5,561 nt of DNA, from NCBI GenBank assembly GCA_007121995.1, contig SKJK01000335.1, positions 1-5,561 on the forward strand, written 5' to 3'. The DNA comes from Desulfobulbaceae bacterium (GTDB lineage Bacteria > Desulfobacterota > Desulfobulbia > Desulfobulbales > Desulfobulbaceae). Made by a program: the position numbers and the translations under genes. Position 1 is the first letter of the stretch. Each line of letters begins with the position of its first letter. Below, one piece after another: positions 1 to 5,561 of the stretch. The notes below the pieces were generated by a model. It was given only the letters and a program-made list of their open reading frames with translations. It was not told the origin of the DNA and ran no database searches.

Positions 1-510
1 GAGCAGAAGCGCATCGAATGGCGTCAAAAAACATATGATGCCGCTGACCTTCAAGGTGCCTTCCTTGTTTTTGCCGCGACCGACATTGCCGATGTGCAGC
101 GTTCTCTTTCCCGTGATGCCCAGGCTGCGGGATTGTTGATTAACCGGGCGGATGCCCCTGATGCCTGTGATTTTCACACTCCTGCTTCGATCCGGAGAGG
201 GGATCTGACCATCAGCGTCGCCACTAATGGCAGGTCACCTGCCTTGGCAGCCATGGTCAAGCGGCGACTTGAATACGATTTCGGTGAAGAGTATACACTC
301 CTCACCGCTTTAATGGCCATGCTGCGAGACGACATCCTGATAGAGGAGGACTGGGAAAGGAAAAAGATACTTTTCCAACAGATTCTTCATGACGATATAG
401 TGGACTGGATTCGCGATAATCATTGGGAAAGGGTTCGGCAGCACCTGCAGGCTGTTCTCGGCCATCCGGTCAATGTCGAGCCAGATTTGCTGCGAAAGGA
501 GGGCGCATGA
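1..510 (+). CDS. sirC: Precorrin-2 dehydrogenase / sirohydrochlorin ferrochelatase-type protein (siroheme synthase N-terminal family), 5'-truncated by window edge
   Basis: Frame 1 is open from base 1 to the TGA at 508-510, giving 169 residues of a protein whose start lies upstream of the window. The family (CysG N-terminal / Met8p / SirC) oxidises precorrin-2 to sirohydrochlorin with NAD+, and some members also insert Fe2+ to make siroheme. Seen in sequence: the FAATD motif ending the Rossmann domain, with its Asp at bases 82-84 (the equivalent Asp is proposed as catalytic in CysG and Met8p); then INRADAP, the FHTPA/RRGDL block, and the NGRSPALA segment that contacts substrate in the family. 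A helical C-terminal tail of roughly 80 residues follows. The N-terminal glycine-rich NAD-binding loop is not in the window. There is no fused CobA methyltransferase domain, since the frame stops where the next gene begins. The stop overlaps the ccsA start as ATGA, so the two are co-translated. Whether it is dehydrogenase only or bifunctional cannot be told from sequence. Confidence 0.9.
   Translation, partial: EQKRIEWRQKTYDAADLQGAFLVFAATDIADVQRSLSRDAQAAGLLINRADAPDACDFHTPASIRRGDLTISVATNGRSPALAAMVKRRLEYDFGEEYTLLTALMAMLRDDILIEEDWERKKILFQQILHDDIVDWIRDNHWERVRQHLQAVLGHPVNVEPDLLRKEGA
495..503 (+). promoter_or_regulatory. Ribosome binding site for ccsA
   Basis: AAAGGAGGG lies inside the last codons of sirC, with GGAGG at 498-502 and four bases before the ATG at 507. 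It fixes the ccsA start at 507 rather than at an in-frame ATG at 423, which would add 28 residues overlapping sirC and push a polar stretch ahead of the first membrane helix. Confidence 0.8.
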
Positions 511-1325
511 GCTTTTTGCTTTTTCAGGGCAGTGTCCTGGCGTATCTGCTTGCCACGGCAGCTTATCTTGTCTTTTTTTTCAACAAGCAGCAGAAAGTGC
601 GCCGCATCGGTTATCTTCTTTTCCTCACAGCGGTTTGTCTCCATACCTTGACCATTGTTGCCCGCTATTTTGAAGCTGGTTATACCCCGATTACCAGTCA
701 CCACGAGACGGTTTCTTTCTTTGCCTGGTCGCTGAGCTGTTGCTACCTGACTTTTCGCTGGCGGTATACGGTGAAAAACCTTGGGGTTTTTGTCTGTCTC
801 CTGGTGCTGGCCTTGATGCTGGTTGCAGCCTTTTCTTCCCGGGATATAGTGCCGTTGGCCCCGGTCCTGCAATCCTGGTGGTTGCCGATTCATGCCTCGG
901 TGACCCTGATTGCGTATGGATTTCTCGCCTTAGCCTGCATCGGTGGAAGTATGTACCTGTTGCAGGAGCGGGAAATCAAAAAGAAGCGGTTTGGCTTATT
1001 TTATTCCCGTCTGCCTTCCCTGGAAGCGTTGGATACCCTCAATCATCATTGTTTGAGTATCGGTTTTCCTTTGCTCACCTTGGGGCTGATTACCGGCTCT
1101 ATCTGGGCAAAACAGGCTTGGGGGGCTTACTGGCATTGGGACCCCAAGGAAACCTGGTCTTTGGTGACTTGGTTTCTTTATGCAGCTGTGGTTCATCAAC
1201 GGTTTACCGTCGGCTGGCGGGGACGCCGGGCGGCAATTCTCAGTATCATTGCTTTCCTGTCCGTACTCTTTACCCTCTGGGGGGTTTCCTTTCTCCTGAA
1301 AGGGGTCCACACCTATGCGTCGTGA
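507..1325 (+). CDS. ccsA: CcsA/ResC-family cytochrome c assembly protein (heme handling, multi-pass membrane)
   Basis: This 272-residue polytopic membrane protein belongs to the cytochrome c assembly family (CcsA/ResC; HemX of Bacillus is a relative). CcsA works with CcsB/ResB (System II) to deliver heme across the membrane to apocytochromes c. Seen: hydrophobic segments near residues 4-25, 34-52, 66-83, 92-109, 129-152, 185-200, 217-231 and 243-263. The heme-binding WWD motif is complete at 205-217 (W205, W209, W211, D212, E215, W217). Three His occur where family members carry heme ligands: H129 (LPIHAS), H230 just after the WWD helix, and H268 in the C-terminal GVHTY. These assignments are by recall of the family pattern, not an alignment. 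The start at 507 is chosen from the strong ribosome site and the ATGA overlap with sirC; the 3' end overlaps hemA by 11 bases. No ccsB/resB partner is in the window. A HemX-like role in controlling GluTR level is possible because hemA is adjacent, but the intact motif favours true cytochrome assembly. Confidence 0.9.
   Translation: MSFLLFQGSVLAYLLATAAYLVFFFNKQQKVRRIGYLLFLTAVCLHTLTIVARYFEAGYTPITSHHETVSFFAWSLSCCYLTFRWRYTVKNLGVFVCLLVLALMLVAAFSSRDIVPLAPVLQSWWLPIHASVTLIAYGFLALACIGGSMYLLQEREIKKKRFGLFYSRLPSLEALDTLNHHCLSIGFPLLTLGLITGSIWAKQAWGAYWHWDPKETWSLVTWFLYAAVVHQRFTVGWRGRRAAILSIIAFLSVLFTLWGVSFLLKGVHTYAS
1298..1305 (+). promoter_or_regulatory. Ribosome binding site for hemA
   Basis: GAAAGGGG sits nine bases before the hemA ATG at 1315, inside the 3' end of ccsA. 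It supports initiation at 1315 even though ccsA translation continues to 1325. Confidence 0.65.
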
Positions 1326-2607
1326 CACTATCGTCCTGTTGGGCGTTAATCATAAAACAACACCTCTGGCCGTCAGGGAAAAATTAGCGCTTTCTTCCGG
1401 TTATGAGGAGCCGTTGCAGGCTCTGGAAAATCTGGAAGAGATACGGGAGTATTATCTTCTTTCCACCTGTAACCGGGTGGAAATTCTTTTCACCTGCAGG
1501 GATGTTGACCAGGCAAGAACACGTGTTCTTGAACGGTTATTTGTTGATTCCGTATCCACTGAAGATTTGCACCAGCACATTTATCAGCATATCAATGCAG
1601 ATGCCGTAGGTCATCTGTTTCAGGTAGCAGCCAGCCTTGACTCTATGATCATCGGTGAAAGTCAGATTCTGGGACAATTGAAAGAGGCGTATCGACATGC
1701 GACCAAAAAGGGGTGTACCGGGTTTATTCTCAACAAGCTGCTCCACAAATCTTTTTCTGTGGCCAAACGGGTCCGTTCCGAAACCCGTATAGGGGCCAGC
1801 GCTGTTTCTATCAGCTATGCTGCGGTTGAACTTGCCAGAAAGATTTTCGGCAGTCTTGCCGGAAAAAAAGTATTACTGGTCGGTGCTGGTGAGATGGCGG
1901 AACTGGCGGCGGAACATCTGGTGGGGCAGGGAGTCACTGAAGTCGTGGTAGCTAATCGAACCCTGCAGAGGGCGGTTGATCTGGCCCGCTGTTACAATGG
2001 TCAGGCTGTGGCCCTGGATGAACTGCTGGATCAATTGCAGCAGGTCGACATTATCATCAGTTCGACCGGTTCTCCTGATCTTATTCTTCGCAAAGAAGAT
2101 GTACGTCCGGTTATGCGGGAACGGCGTAATCGTCCCTTGTTTTTCATTGACATTGCTGTGCCTCGGGATCTTGATCCGGCTATCAATGATCTTGACAATA
2201 TCTACCTCTATGATATCGACGATCTGCATAATGTCGTCGAAATGAACCGATACGAACGGGACAAAGAAGCGATCAAGGCCAAACGAATTATTGCCGAAGA
2301 GCAATTGAAGTTCGCTAAATGGCTTGCTAATATGGAAGCAACACCGACGATCATTCAGTTGCGCGCCGGTGTTGAGGACCTTGTCCGGGCAGAGGTCGAG
2401 AAAACTATGGGACGACTGGGCAATATGGAAGAGATGGATCGGCTGGGACTGGAAAAGATGATCGCCGCTATCACCGGTAAGGTTGTCTACCATCCCCTTT
2501 GTTATCTGAAAACCGAGCATCACTGCATCAGCTTGAATGAACGAATTAAAACGATTCGTGATTTGTATCAACTCGACAACAGCGATAATGGCCATGGTCG
2601 GATATGA
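1315..2607 (+). CDS. hemA: Glutamyl-tRNA reductase (HemA, C5 pathway)
   Basis: This cytoplasmic enzyme reduces glutamyl-tRNA(Glu) to glutamate-1-semialdehyde with NADPH, the first committed step of tetrapyrrole synthesis by the C5 route. Its 430 residues match the usual family length, so it is complete. Seen: N-terminal catalytic domain with GVNHKTTPL (10-18) and LLSTCNRVE (48-56), placing the thioester-forming nucleophile at C52; the family block DSMIIGESQILGQ (109-121); the NADPH-binding domain with VLLVGAGEMAE (186-196); and a long helical C-terminal dimerisation domain from about residue 320, ending near YHPLCYLK. The product is passed to HemL, which is not in the window. Upstream sirC and ccsA suggest one operon making and using siroheme and heme. 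The start overlaps ccsA by 11 bases, and the TGA overlaps the next ATG as ATGA. Heme feedback on HemA is known in other bacteria, but nothing in this sequence shows how it is controlled here. Confidence 0.98.
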   Translation: MRRDTIVLLGVNHKTTPLAVREKLALSSGYEEPLQALENLEEIREYYLLSTCNRVEILFTCRDVDQARTRVLERLFVDSVSTEDLHQHIYQHINADAVGHLFQVAASLDSMIIGESQILGQLKEAYRHATKKGCTGFILNKLLHKSFSVAKRVRSETRIGASAVSISYAAVELARKIFGSLAGKKVLLVGAGEMAELAAEHLVGQGVTEVVVANRTLQRAVDLARCYNGQAVALDELLDQLQQVDIIISSTGSPDLILRKEDVRPVMRERRNRPLFFIDIAVPRDLDPAINDLDNIYLYDIDDLHNVVEMNRYERDKEAIKAKRIIAEEQLKFAKWLANMEATPTIIQLRAGVEDLVRAEVEKTMGRLGNMEEMDRLGLEKMIAAITGKVVYHPLCYLKTEHHCISLNERIKTIRDLYQLDNSDNGHGRI

Positions 2608-3110
2608 TCGGTAGTGAGCGTGAATACATTCTGGAGGAGGAGTATTTGCTCATCCGCCATTCCGGTGAAATACCCGAGGTCGCCCTCCATACCACTTTGT
2701 ATTATCTTTGTGAAGATGAGGAGGGGCCTGGTTTCATTCTCTCCGCGGAAGAACTGCAACCCTTGCAGGATGCGGTGTTGGAGCGGTATCAGGAAATTAT
2801 TCTCCGCGATCTTGATGTGGAAAATCGTGATTTATCCTTGTTCCGGGGTATTAATCGGTCGATTTGCAATTGGCGTCGTTTTGTCGGTTTCAGCGACCGG
2901 ATCGGCGTGCCCTATACCGAATTCCGACAGGAAGTTGGCAGAGCCCTGCTGAGTTATTTGCGACGGGAGATGGCTGATGCCCGTGCCGGTATTCGTTCGT
3001 CTTCGGTCAACTGCTCCGTATCTGCTTTGCAAAATTTTATCGATGCCCTGGAAATCGATCCGAAGTCATTGCCGGTTGGATGGGTCTCATTGTGCGGACA
3101 AACGACCTGA
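2604..3110 (+). CDS. Conserved-looking hypothetical protein of the hemA operon
   Basis: I do not recognise this 168-residue protein. It is soluble in appearance: no signal peptide or membrane helix. The N-terminal half is acidic (residues 5-13 contain five Glu) and seems to mix short strands and helices. The middle has NRSICNWRRFVGFSDR (84-99), followed by a likely helix 105-128 rich in Arg and Glu. The tail has a helix around 140-149 and a short hydrophobic end. Four Cys (36, 88, 137, 164) are too scattered for an obvious metal-cluster motif. It starts on the hemA stop (ATGA, four-base overlap), so translational coupling is expected and its own ribosome site is weak. An alternative TTG start at 2646 follows the purine-rich GGAGGAGGAG at 2633-2642 and would remove 14 residues; I prefer 2604 because of the overlap. 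Coding status is supported by the tight packing and the lack of any gap. A link to tetrapyrrole or cytochrome metabolism is inferred from position only. Confidence 0.82.
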   Translation: MIGSEREYILEEEYLLIRHSGEIPEVALHTTLYYLCEDEEGPGFILSAEELQPLQDAVLERYQEIILRDLDVENRDLSLFRGINRSICNWRRFVGFSDRIGVPYTEFRQEVGRALLSYLRREMADARAGIRSSSVNCSVSALQNFIDALEIDPKSLPVGWVSLCGQTT

Positions 3111-3114
3111 TGTA

Positions 3115-3143
3115 GGTAAAGATGGTAAAGTAAACAGGTATAG
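3115..3143 (+). repeat. Three short direct repeats GGTA(A/T)AG in the intergenic gap
   Basis: GGTAAAG occurs at 3115-3121 and 3124-3130, and GGTATAG at 3137-3143, with start-to-start distances of 9 and 13 bases. They fill the first half of the 65-base gap between the hypothetical gene and the DUF2062 gene, the only gap of this size in the plus-strand run. A protein-binding site is possible, but short AT-leaning words recur by chance, and no convincing -35/-10 promoter pair is seen around them. Confidence 0.35.
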
Positions 3144-3175
3144 ATCAAGTTATTGAGGACTAACTCAGGTATCCC

Positions 3176-3688
3176 GTGGTCAAGGCACTCATCTCTCTTT
3201 TTCACAAATTGAAACGGTTGCAGGGTTCTCCGGTGGCGCTGGCCAGAGGGACGGCGGTAGGGGTTGGTATCGGTATCGCTCCTCTTTCACCCTTTAAATC
3301 CCTGCTTCTTCTTTTTATCACCATGGGTACAAAGAGCAGTACCGTAGCCGCTTTTATCACCTGCACCATTATCTGTAATCCCTTTACGTACATTCCTCTG
3401 TATTACCTCGCCTATCTGGCCGGTAATGTCCTGTTGCCGGGACGGGCCGGGTGGACAAATGTGCAGATGACCGTGGTAAGGATACAGGAGACCGGATTTG
3501 TGGAGGCGACGGTTTTGGTCGGGCAGTTGGGGCTGAACGCTATTATCGTTCTACTTGCCGGTGGACTGGCGCTGGCTTTGCCGGTCGCCTTGTTCAGCTA
3601 TCCTGCAGCATTGCATGTATTCAGGAGAAGGGCGCGGCTGCAGTCCGCTCGGCCTTCTGCCAACTCAGCCAAGGATGCCAACGAGTAG
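3176..3688 (+). CDS. DUF2062-family small membrane protein
   Basis: This 170-residue protein fits the DUF2062 family, whose biochemical role is not established. Seen: a short basic amphipathic N-terminus, SPVALARGTAVGVGIGIAPL (18-37) as the family's Gly/Ala-rich opening, a hydrophobic stretch to about residue 50, then the hallmark NPFTYIPLYYLA (68-79) with its Asn-Pro. A second long hydrophobic segment spans about 113-142, and the tail from 150 is very basic, probably cytoplasmic. The start is GTG: an in-frame TAA at 3161 rules out anything further upstream, and the next in-frame ATG is at residue 50, inside the domain. A weak CAGG (3166-3169) precedes the GTG by six bases. It lies 65 bases after the hemA-operon hypothetical gene and 8 bases before the oxidoreductase, so it probably shares a transcript with the latter at least. 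Confidence 0.88.
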   Translation: MVKALISLFHKLKRLQGSPVALARGTAVGVGIGIAPLSPFKSLLLLFITMGTKSSTVAAFITCTIICNPFTYIPLYYLAYLAGNVLLPGRAGWTNVQMTVVRIQETGFVEATVLVGQLGLNAIIVLLAGGLALALPVALFSYPAALHVFRRRARLQSARPSANSAKDANE

Positions 3689-3696
3689 AGTGAACC

Positions 3697-4686
3697 ATGA
3701 TGGCAGCAACCAAGACATGGCAAATTGGCATAATCGGCACTGGCAGGCATGGCAGCCGCTATGCCCGCCATATCATAAAAGATGTGGACGGACTCAGTTT
3801 AGCTGCCATCAGCAGGCGATCTCCGCAGGGTCAGGAGCAGGCTCGGCAATGGGCATGTCGGTGGCATGCTGATTGGCGTCAATTGGTCAATGATCCGACG
3901 GTCGATGCGGTCATCGCTACCCTGCCTCCGGGGTTAAACAGGGAGGTTGCCACGGCCTGCACGCAGGCCGGCAAGTCTCTGCTCCTCGAAAAACCCATGG
4001 CCATATCCGTCTCGGATGCTGAGGGTATCCGTGAGGATTTTTTTCGCACCGGCCTGTTGCTGACTATTGGGCAGACTTTACGCTATAATAGAGTGATCAA
4101 CATGCTCCGTGACCATCTTGACAAAATAGGTCCTTTGTATGGGTTCACCGCCAATCAACATCTTGAACCGGCAACACTGTCCTGGCTGGATGAACCATCA
4201 CTGGCAGGAGGCGGTGTCAGTCTGCAGACAGCGGTCCATGTCTTTGATGCCCTGCGTTTTATTACCGGCCAGGAAATCGTCCGGGTTCTGGCCCGAACGC
4301 AGCGTCGACATACAAAACAACTCGAAGATTACCTGATAGTACTGGTGGAACTGGAAAGCGGAGTCATGGGCACTATCAACTGTTCCAAAGTCGGAACGGC
4401 TCGTTCCGGAGGGTTTGAATTCATAGGGGGGCTGGGGCAGCTGCACGGCGACCATGTGCTCCACAGTTGTACCTTGGTTCGTGGAAAAGGCGCTACTCTC
4501 CTTGACTTGCAAGAGCCGGTGAGCACCATTGTGCCGTTGTTGGTTGAGTGGCTTGGTTTTCTCCGTGGCGAAAAGGAGAATCCGATCCCTAGTGAGGAGG
4601 GTGTGGCTGCCGTTCGCATTGCCGAGGCTTGTTTGCGCTCAGCTGCCAGAGAAGGCTGGGAAACCGTAGATCAGCCGGGAACCTGA
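3697..4686 (+). CDS. Gfo/Idh/MocA-family NAD(P)-dependent oxidoreductase
   Basis: A 329-residue protein of normal length for this family of mostly sugar and cyclitol dehydrogenases; the substrate is unknown. Seen: N-terminal Rossmann fold with GIIGTGRHGSRYARH (11-25), then DAVIATLPP in the mid-domain, and the LLEKPMA motif giving the diagnostic Glu-Lys-Pro at 98-100, where K99 is the usual catalytic/nicotinamide-side lysine. The C-terminal alpha/beta domain contains GGGVSLQTAVHVFD (171-184). H181 matches the catalytic His of inositol dehydrogenase-type members, but the residue four before it, normally Asp, is Gln (Q177). The protein lacks a signal peptide and is presumably cytoplasmic. Start: ATG at 3697 or the adjacent ATG at 3700; the purine stretch AGAGTGA at 3687-3693 is better spaced for 3700. 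It follows the DUF2062 gene by eight bases and its stop lies within a long inverted repeat. The family also includes biliverdin reductase, but nothing here specifically supports that activity. Confidence 0.93.
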   Translation: MMAATKTWQIGIIGTGRHGSRYARHIIKDVDGLSLAAISRRSPQGQEQARQWACRWHADWRQLVNDPTVDAVIATLPPGLNREVATACTQAGKSLLLEKPMAISVSDAEGIREDFFRTGLLLTIGQTLRYNRVINMLRDHLDKIGPLYGFTANQHLEPATLSWLDEPSLAGGGVSLQTAVHVFDALRFITGQEIVRVLARTQRRHTKQLEDYLIVLVELESGVMGTINCSKVGTARSGGFEFIGGLGQLHGDHVLHSCTLVRGKGATLLDLQEPVSTIVPLLVEWLGFLRGEKENPIPSEEGVAAVRIAEACLRSAAREGWETVDQPGT

Positions 4687-4716
4687 AGCGCTACCATCAG
4701 AGGTTCCCGACTGATC
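4669..4716. terminator. Long inverted repeat between convergent genes, candidate bidirectional terminator
   Basis: Arms 4669-4684 (GATCAGCCGGGAACCT) and 4701-4716 (AGGTTCCCGACTGATC) pair over 16 positions with a 16-base loop. On the plus-strand transcript there is one C-A mismatch; on the minus-strand transcript the same position is a G-U wobble, so the stem is unbroken there. The left arm covers the last codons and the first base of the stop of the oxidoreductase gene. Neither side has a good T-run, so this is not a textbook intrinsic terminator, but the position between converging genes fits transcription ending or 3'-end protection. Confidence 0.55.
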
Positions 4717-4723
4717 GCATGTG

Positions 4724-4738
4724 CTCACTACCAGTGAG
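4724..4738. terminator. Small perfect hairpin in the convergent gap
   Basis: CTCACT (4724-4729) and AGTGAG (4733-4738) form a perfect six-base stem with an ACC loop, 16 bases from the end of the purH-type gene. No T-run follows on either strand. It may add to termination from the minus strand, or be chance. Confidence 0.3.
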
Positions 4739-4754
4739 GAAACGCCGGCGCGCC

Positions 4755-5561
4755 TTAGTGCTTGAAGGATCGTTGCCCGGTGAACATCATTGCCACCTGA
4801 GGTTCGGCCTCGTTGCAGGCCGTAATGGACTCAAAGTCACGGATAGAGCCTCCTGCCTGGAGAATGGCTGTGGCACCTTCTCGAATGCCTACATCGGCGG
4901 CGTCACGAAAAGGAAAAAAAGCATCGGAAATCATCACAGAGCCCGGAATACCAGCTCGGTCAGTCATGACTTTGGCGTCAATCGCCTCCTTGTCGGCGCT
5001 ATCCCGCTGACCGCGGGCGATTTCCATGACCAGGTCCGCATAGGGAATGCCATGGGTGTCAAAGCAGGTAATGTCTGCGTATTTGACATAGGCCTTGTGG
5101 ATAGCGATTTTCGCCACACCGACCCTGTCCTGCTCTCCGGCGCCGATAGCGGTGGTGCAACCGTCCTTGACATAAATCACCGAGTTGGACGTGATCCCGT
5201 GTTCGACTGCCCAGCCAAACAGCATATCTTCGATTTCTCTGGGGGTCGGTTGGCGTTCGCATTGGTAGGCAACCCCTTTGTAGGTGGTGGTTGCCGGTTT
5301 CAGGTCCGCCGCGGTGCGGATGGTGTTGACCGCTGAGCGTTGGACGATGATTCCGCCATCGATCAGAGATTTGAAATCAACAAAGCGATGCTGCTCGAAA
5401 TCAGCCAGGCGGCTGATGCCGCCGATGCGGATCACCCGCAGATTTTTCCGACGGGCGAGAATTGAAAGTGCTCCCTCTTCAAAGTCGGGAGCACAGACGA
5501 CTTCGAGAAAATTTGCTGCCATAAGTTCGGCGGTTTCTTTGTCAAGCGGGCGGCTGGTCAC
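4755..5561 (-). CDS. purH: AICAR transformylase (PurH-type), C-terminal part; 5' end beyond window
   Basis: The minus strand is open from the right edge to the TAA at 4755-4757, giving 268 residues that match the C-terminal half of phosphoribosylaminoimidazolecarboxamide formyltransferase, which transfers a formyl group from 10-formyl-THF to AICAR in the penultimate step of IMP synthesis. Seen, numbering from the window edge: EVVCAPDFEEGAL (20-32), GGIIVQ (69-74), SNSVIYVKDG (125-134) with IGAGEQDR (139-146), ISDAFFPFRD (211-220), QAGGSIRD (235-242), and the C-terminal RSFKH, like the RHFRH end of E. coli PurH. The GTG at the edge is most likely an internal Val, because typical family sequence continues upstream. 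The catalytic Lys-His motif (KHxNPCG type) and any fused IMP cyclohydrolase domain would lie outside the window, so bifunctional or stand-alone cannot be decided. About 40 extra residues (roughly 160-206) separate the GAGEQDR block from SDAFFPF compared with E. coli. It converges on the oxidoreductase gene and is transcribed independently of the heme operon. Confidence 0.93.
   Translation of the reverse strand: MTSRPLDKETAELMAANFLEVVCAPDFEEGALSILARRKNLRVIRIGGISRLADFEQHRFVDFKSLIDGGIIVQRSAVNTIRTAADLKPATTTYKGVAYQCERQPTPREIEDMLFGWAVEHGITSNSVIYVKDGCTTAIGAGEQDRVGVAKIAIHKAYVKYADITCFDTHGIPYADLVMEIARGQRDSADKEAIDAKVMTDRAGIPGSVMISDAFFPFRDAADVGIREGATAILQAGGSIRDFESITACNEAEPQVAMMFTGQRSFKH

Noticed and set aside
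359..376. GGAAAA/TTTTCC hairpin with a six-base loop inside sirC
   Set aside because: AT-rich, weak, and inside a conserved open frame; expected by chance.
423..506. Upstream ATG extending ccsA by 28 residues
   Set aside because: The extension overlaps the sirC coding end, and the ribosome site and ATGA junction point to 507.
740..1387. A 215-codon plus-strand frame inside ccsA running into hemA
   Set aside because: The ccsA frame holds the WWD motif and membrane helices; this is an out-of-frame shadow rich in Ser, Gly and Leu.
1873..2595. A 240-codon minus-strand open frame opposite hemA
   Set aside because: It is antisense to strongly conserved hemA sequence, with no recognisable domain and no ribosome site evidence.
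3116..3145. Possible promoter with TATAGA (3139-3144) as a -10 box
   Set aside because: No acceptable -35 element lies 16-18 bases upstream, so I do not call a promoter.
4743..4754. Overlapping palindromes CGCCGGCG and GGCGCGCC beside the purH-type stop codon
   Set aside because: Short GC palindromes with no supporting context; compatible with chance or restriction-site-like sequence only.
4629..5336. A 235-codon plus-strand open frame opposite the purH-type gene
   Set aside because: Its translation is Arg/Gly/Val-rich with no family resemblance, and it lies across a clear AICAR transformylase on the other strand.

Overview
The window looks like ordinary chromosome from a bacterium of moderate GC content. 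The gene set points to an anaerobic, cytochrome-c-rich Desulfobacterota (delta-type sulfate reducer or relative, perhaps Desulfobulbales-like). This placement is inferred from gene order and protein style; there is no rRNA or other marker to prove it. No mobile element, CRISPR array, tRNA or phage gene is visible. Coding density is very high, and only two short non-coding gaps exist (65 and 68 bases).

Bases 1-3110 form a tight plus-strand tetrapyrrole/cytochrome operon. It starts with the 3' part of a siroheme-synthase N-terminal-type gene (sirC, precorrin-2 dehydrogenase, possibly also ferrochelatase). This is followed by a CcsA/ResC-type cytochrome c assembly membrane protein with an intact WWD motif, then glutamyl-tRNA reductase (hemA), then a 168-residue protein of unknown function. 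Each gene overlaps the next (4, 11 and 4 bases), so translation is probably coupled. The logic is coherent: HemA makes the precursor for 5-aminolevulinate, SirC acts on the siroheme branch (in sulfate reducers siroheme is also a heme precursor), and CcsA handles heme for attachment to cytochromes c.

Bases 3111-3175 are the only gap in the plus-strand run and hold three copies of a GGTA(A/T)AG word. After it come a GTG-started DUF2062 small membrane protein (3176-3688) and, 8 bases later, a Gfo/Idh/MocA-family NAD(P)-dependent oxidoreductase (3697-4686) whose catalytic Asp position appears to be Gln.

Bases 4687-4754 separate convergent genes. A long imperfect inverted repeat across the oxidoreductase stop codon and a second small perfect hairpin are candidate terminators. 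From 4755 to the window end, on the minus strand, lies the C-terminal half of an AICAR transformylase (PurH type, purine synthesis), which runs off the right edge.

I found no clear undescribed system. The best leads are the unknown protein embedded in the heme operon and the intact CcsA encoded between sirC and hemA.
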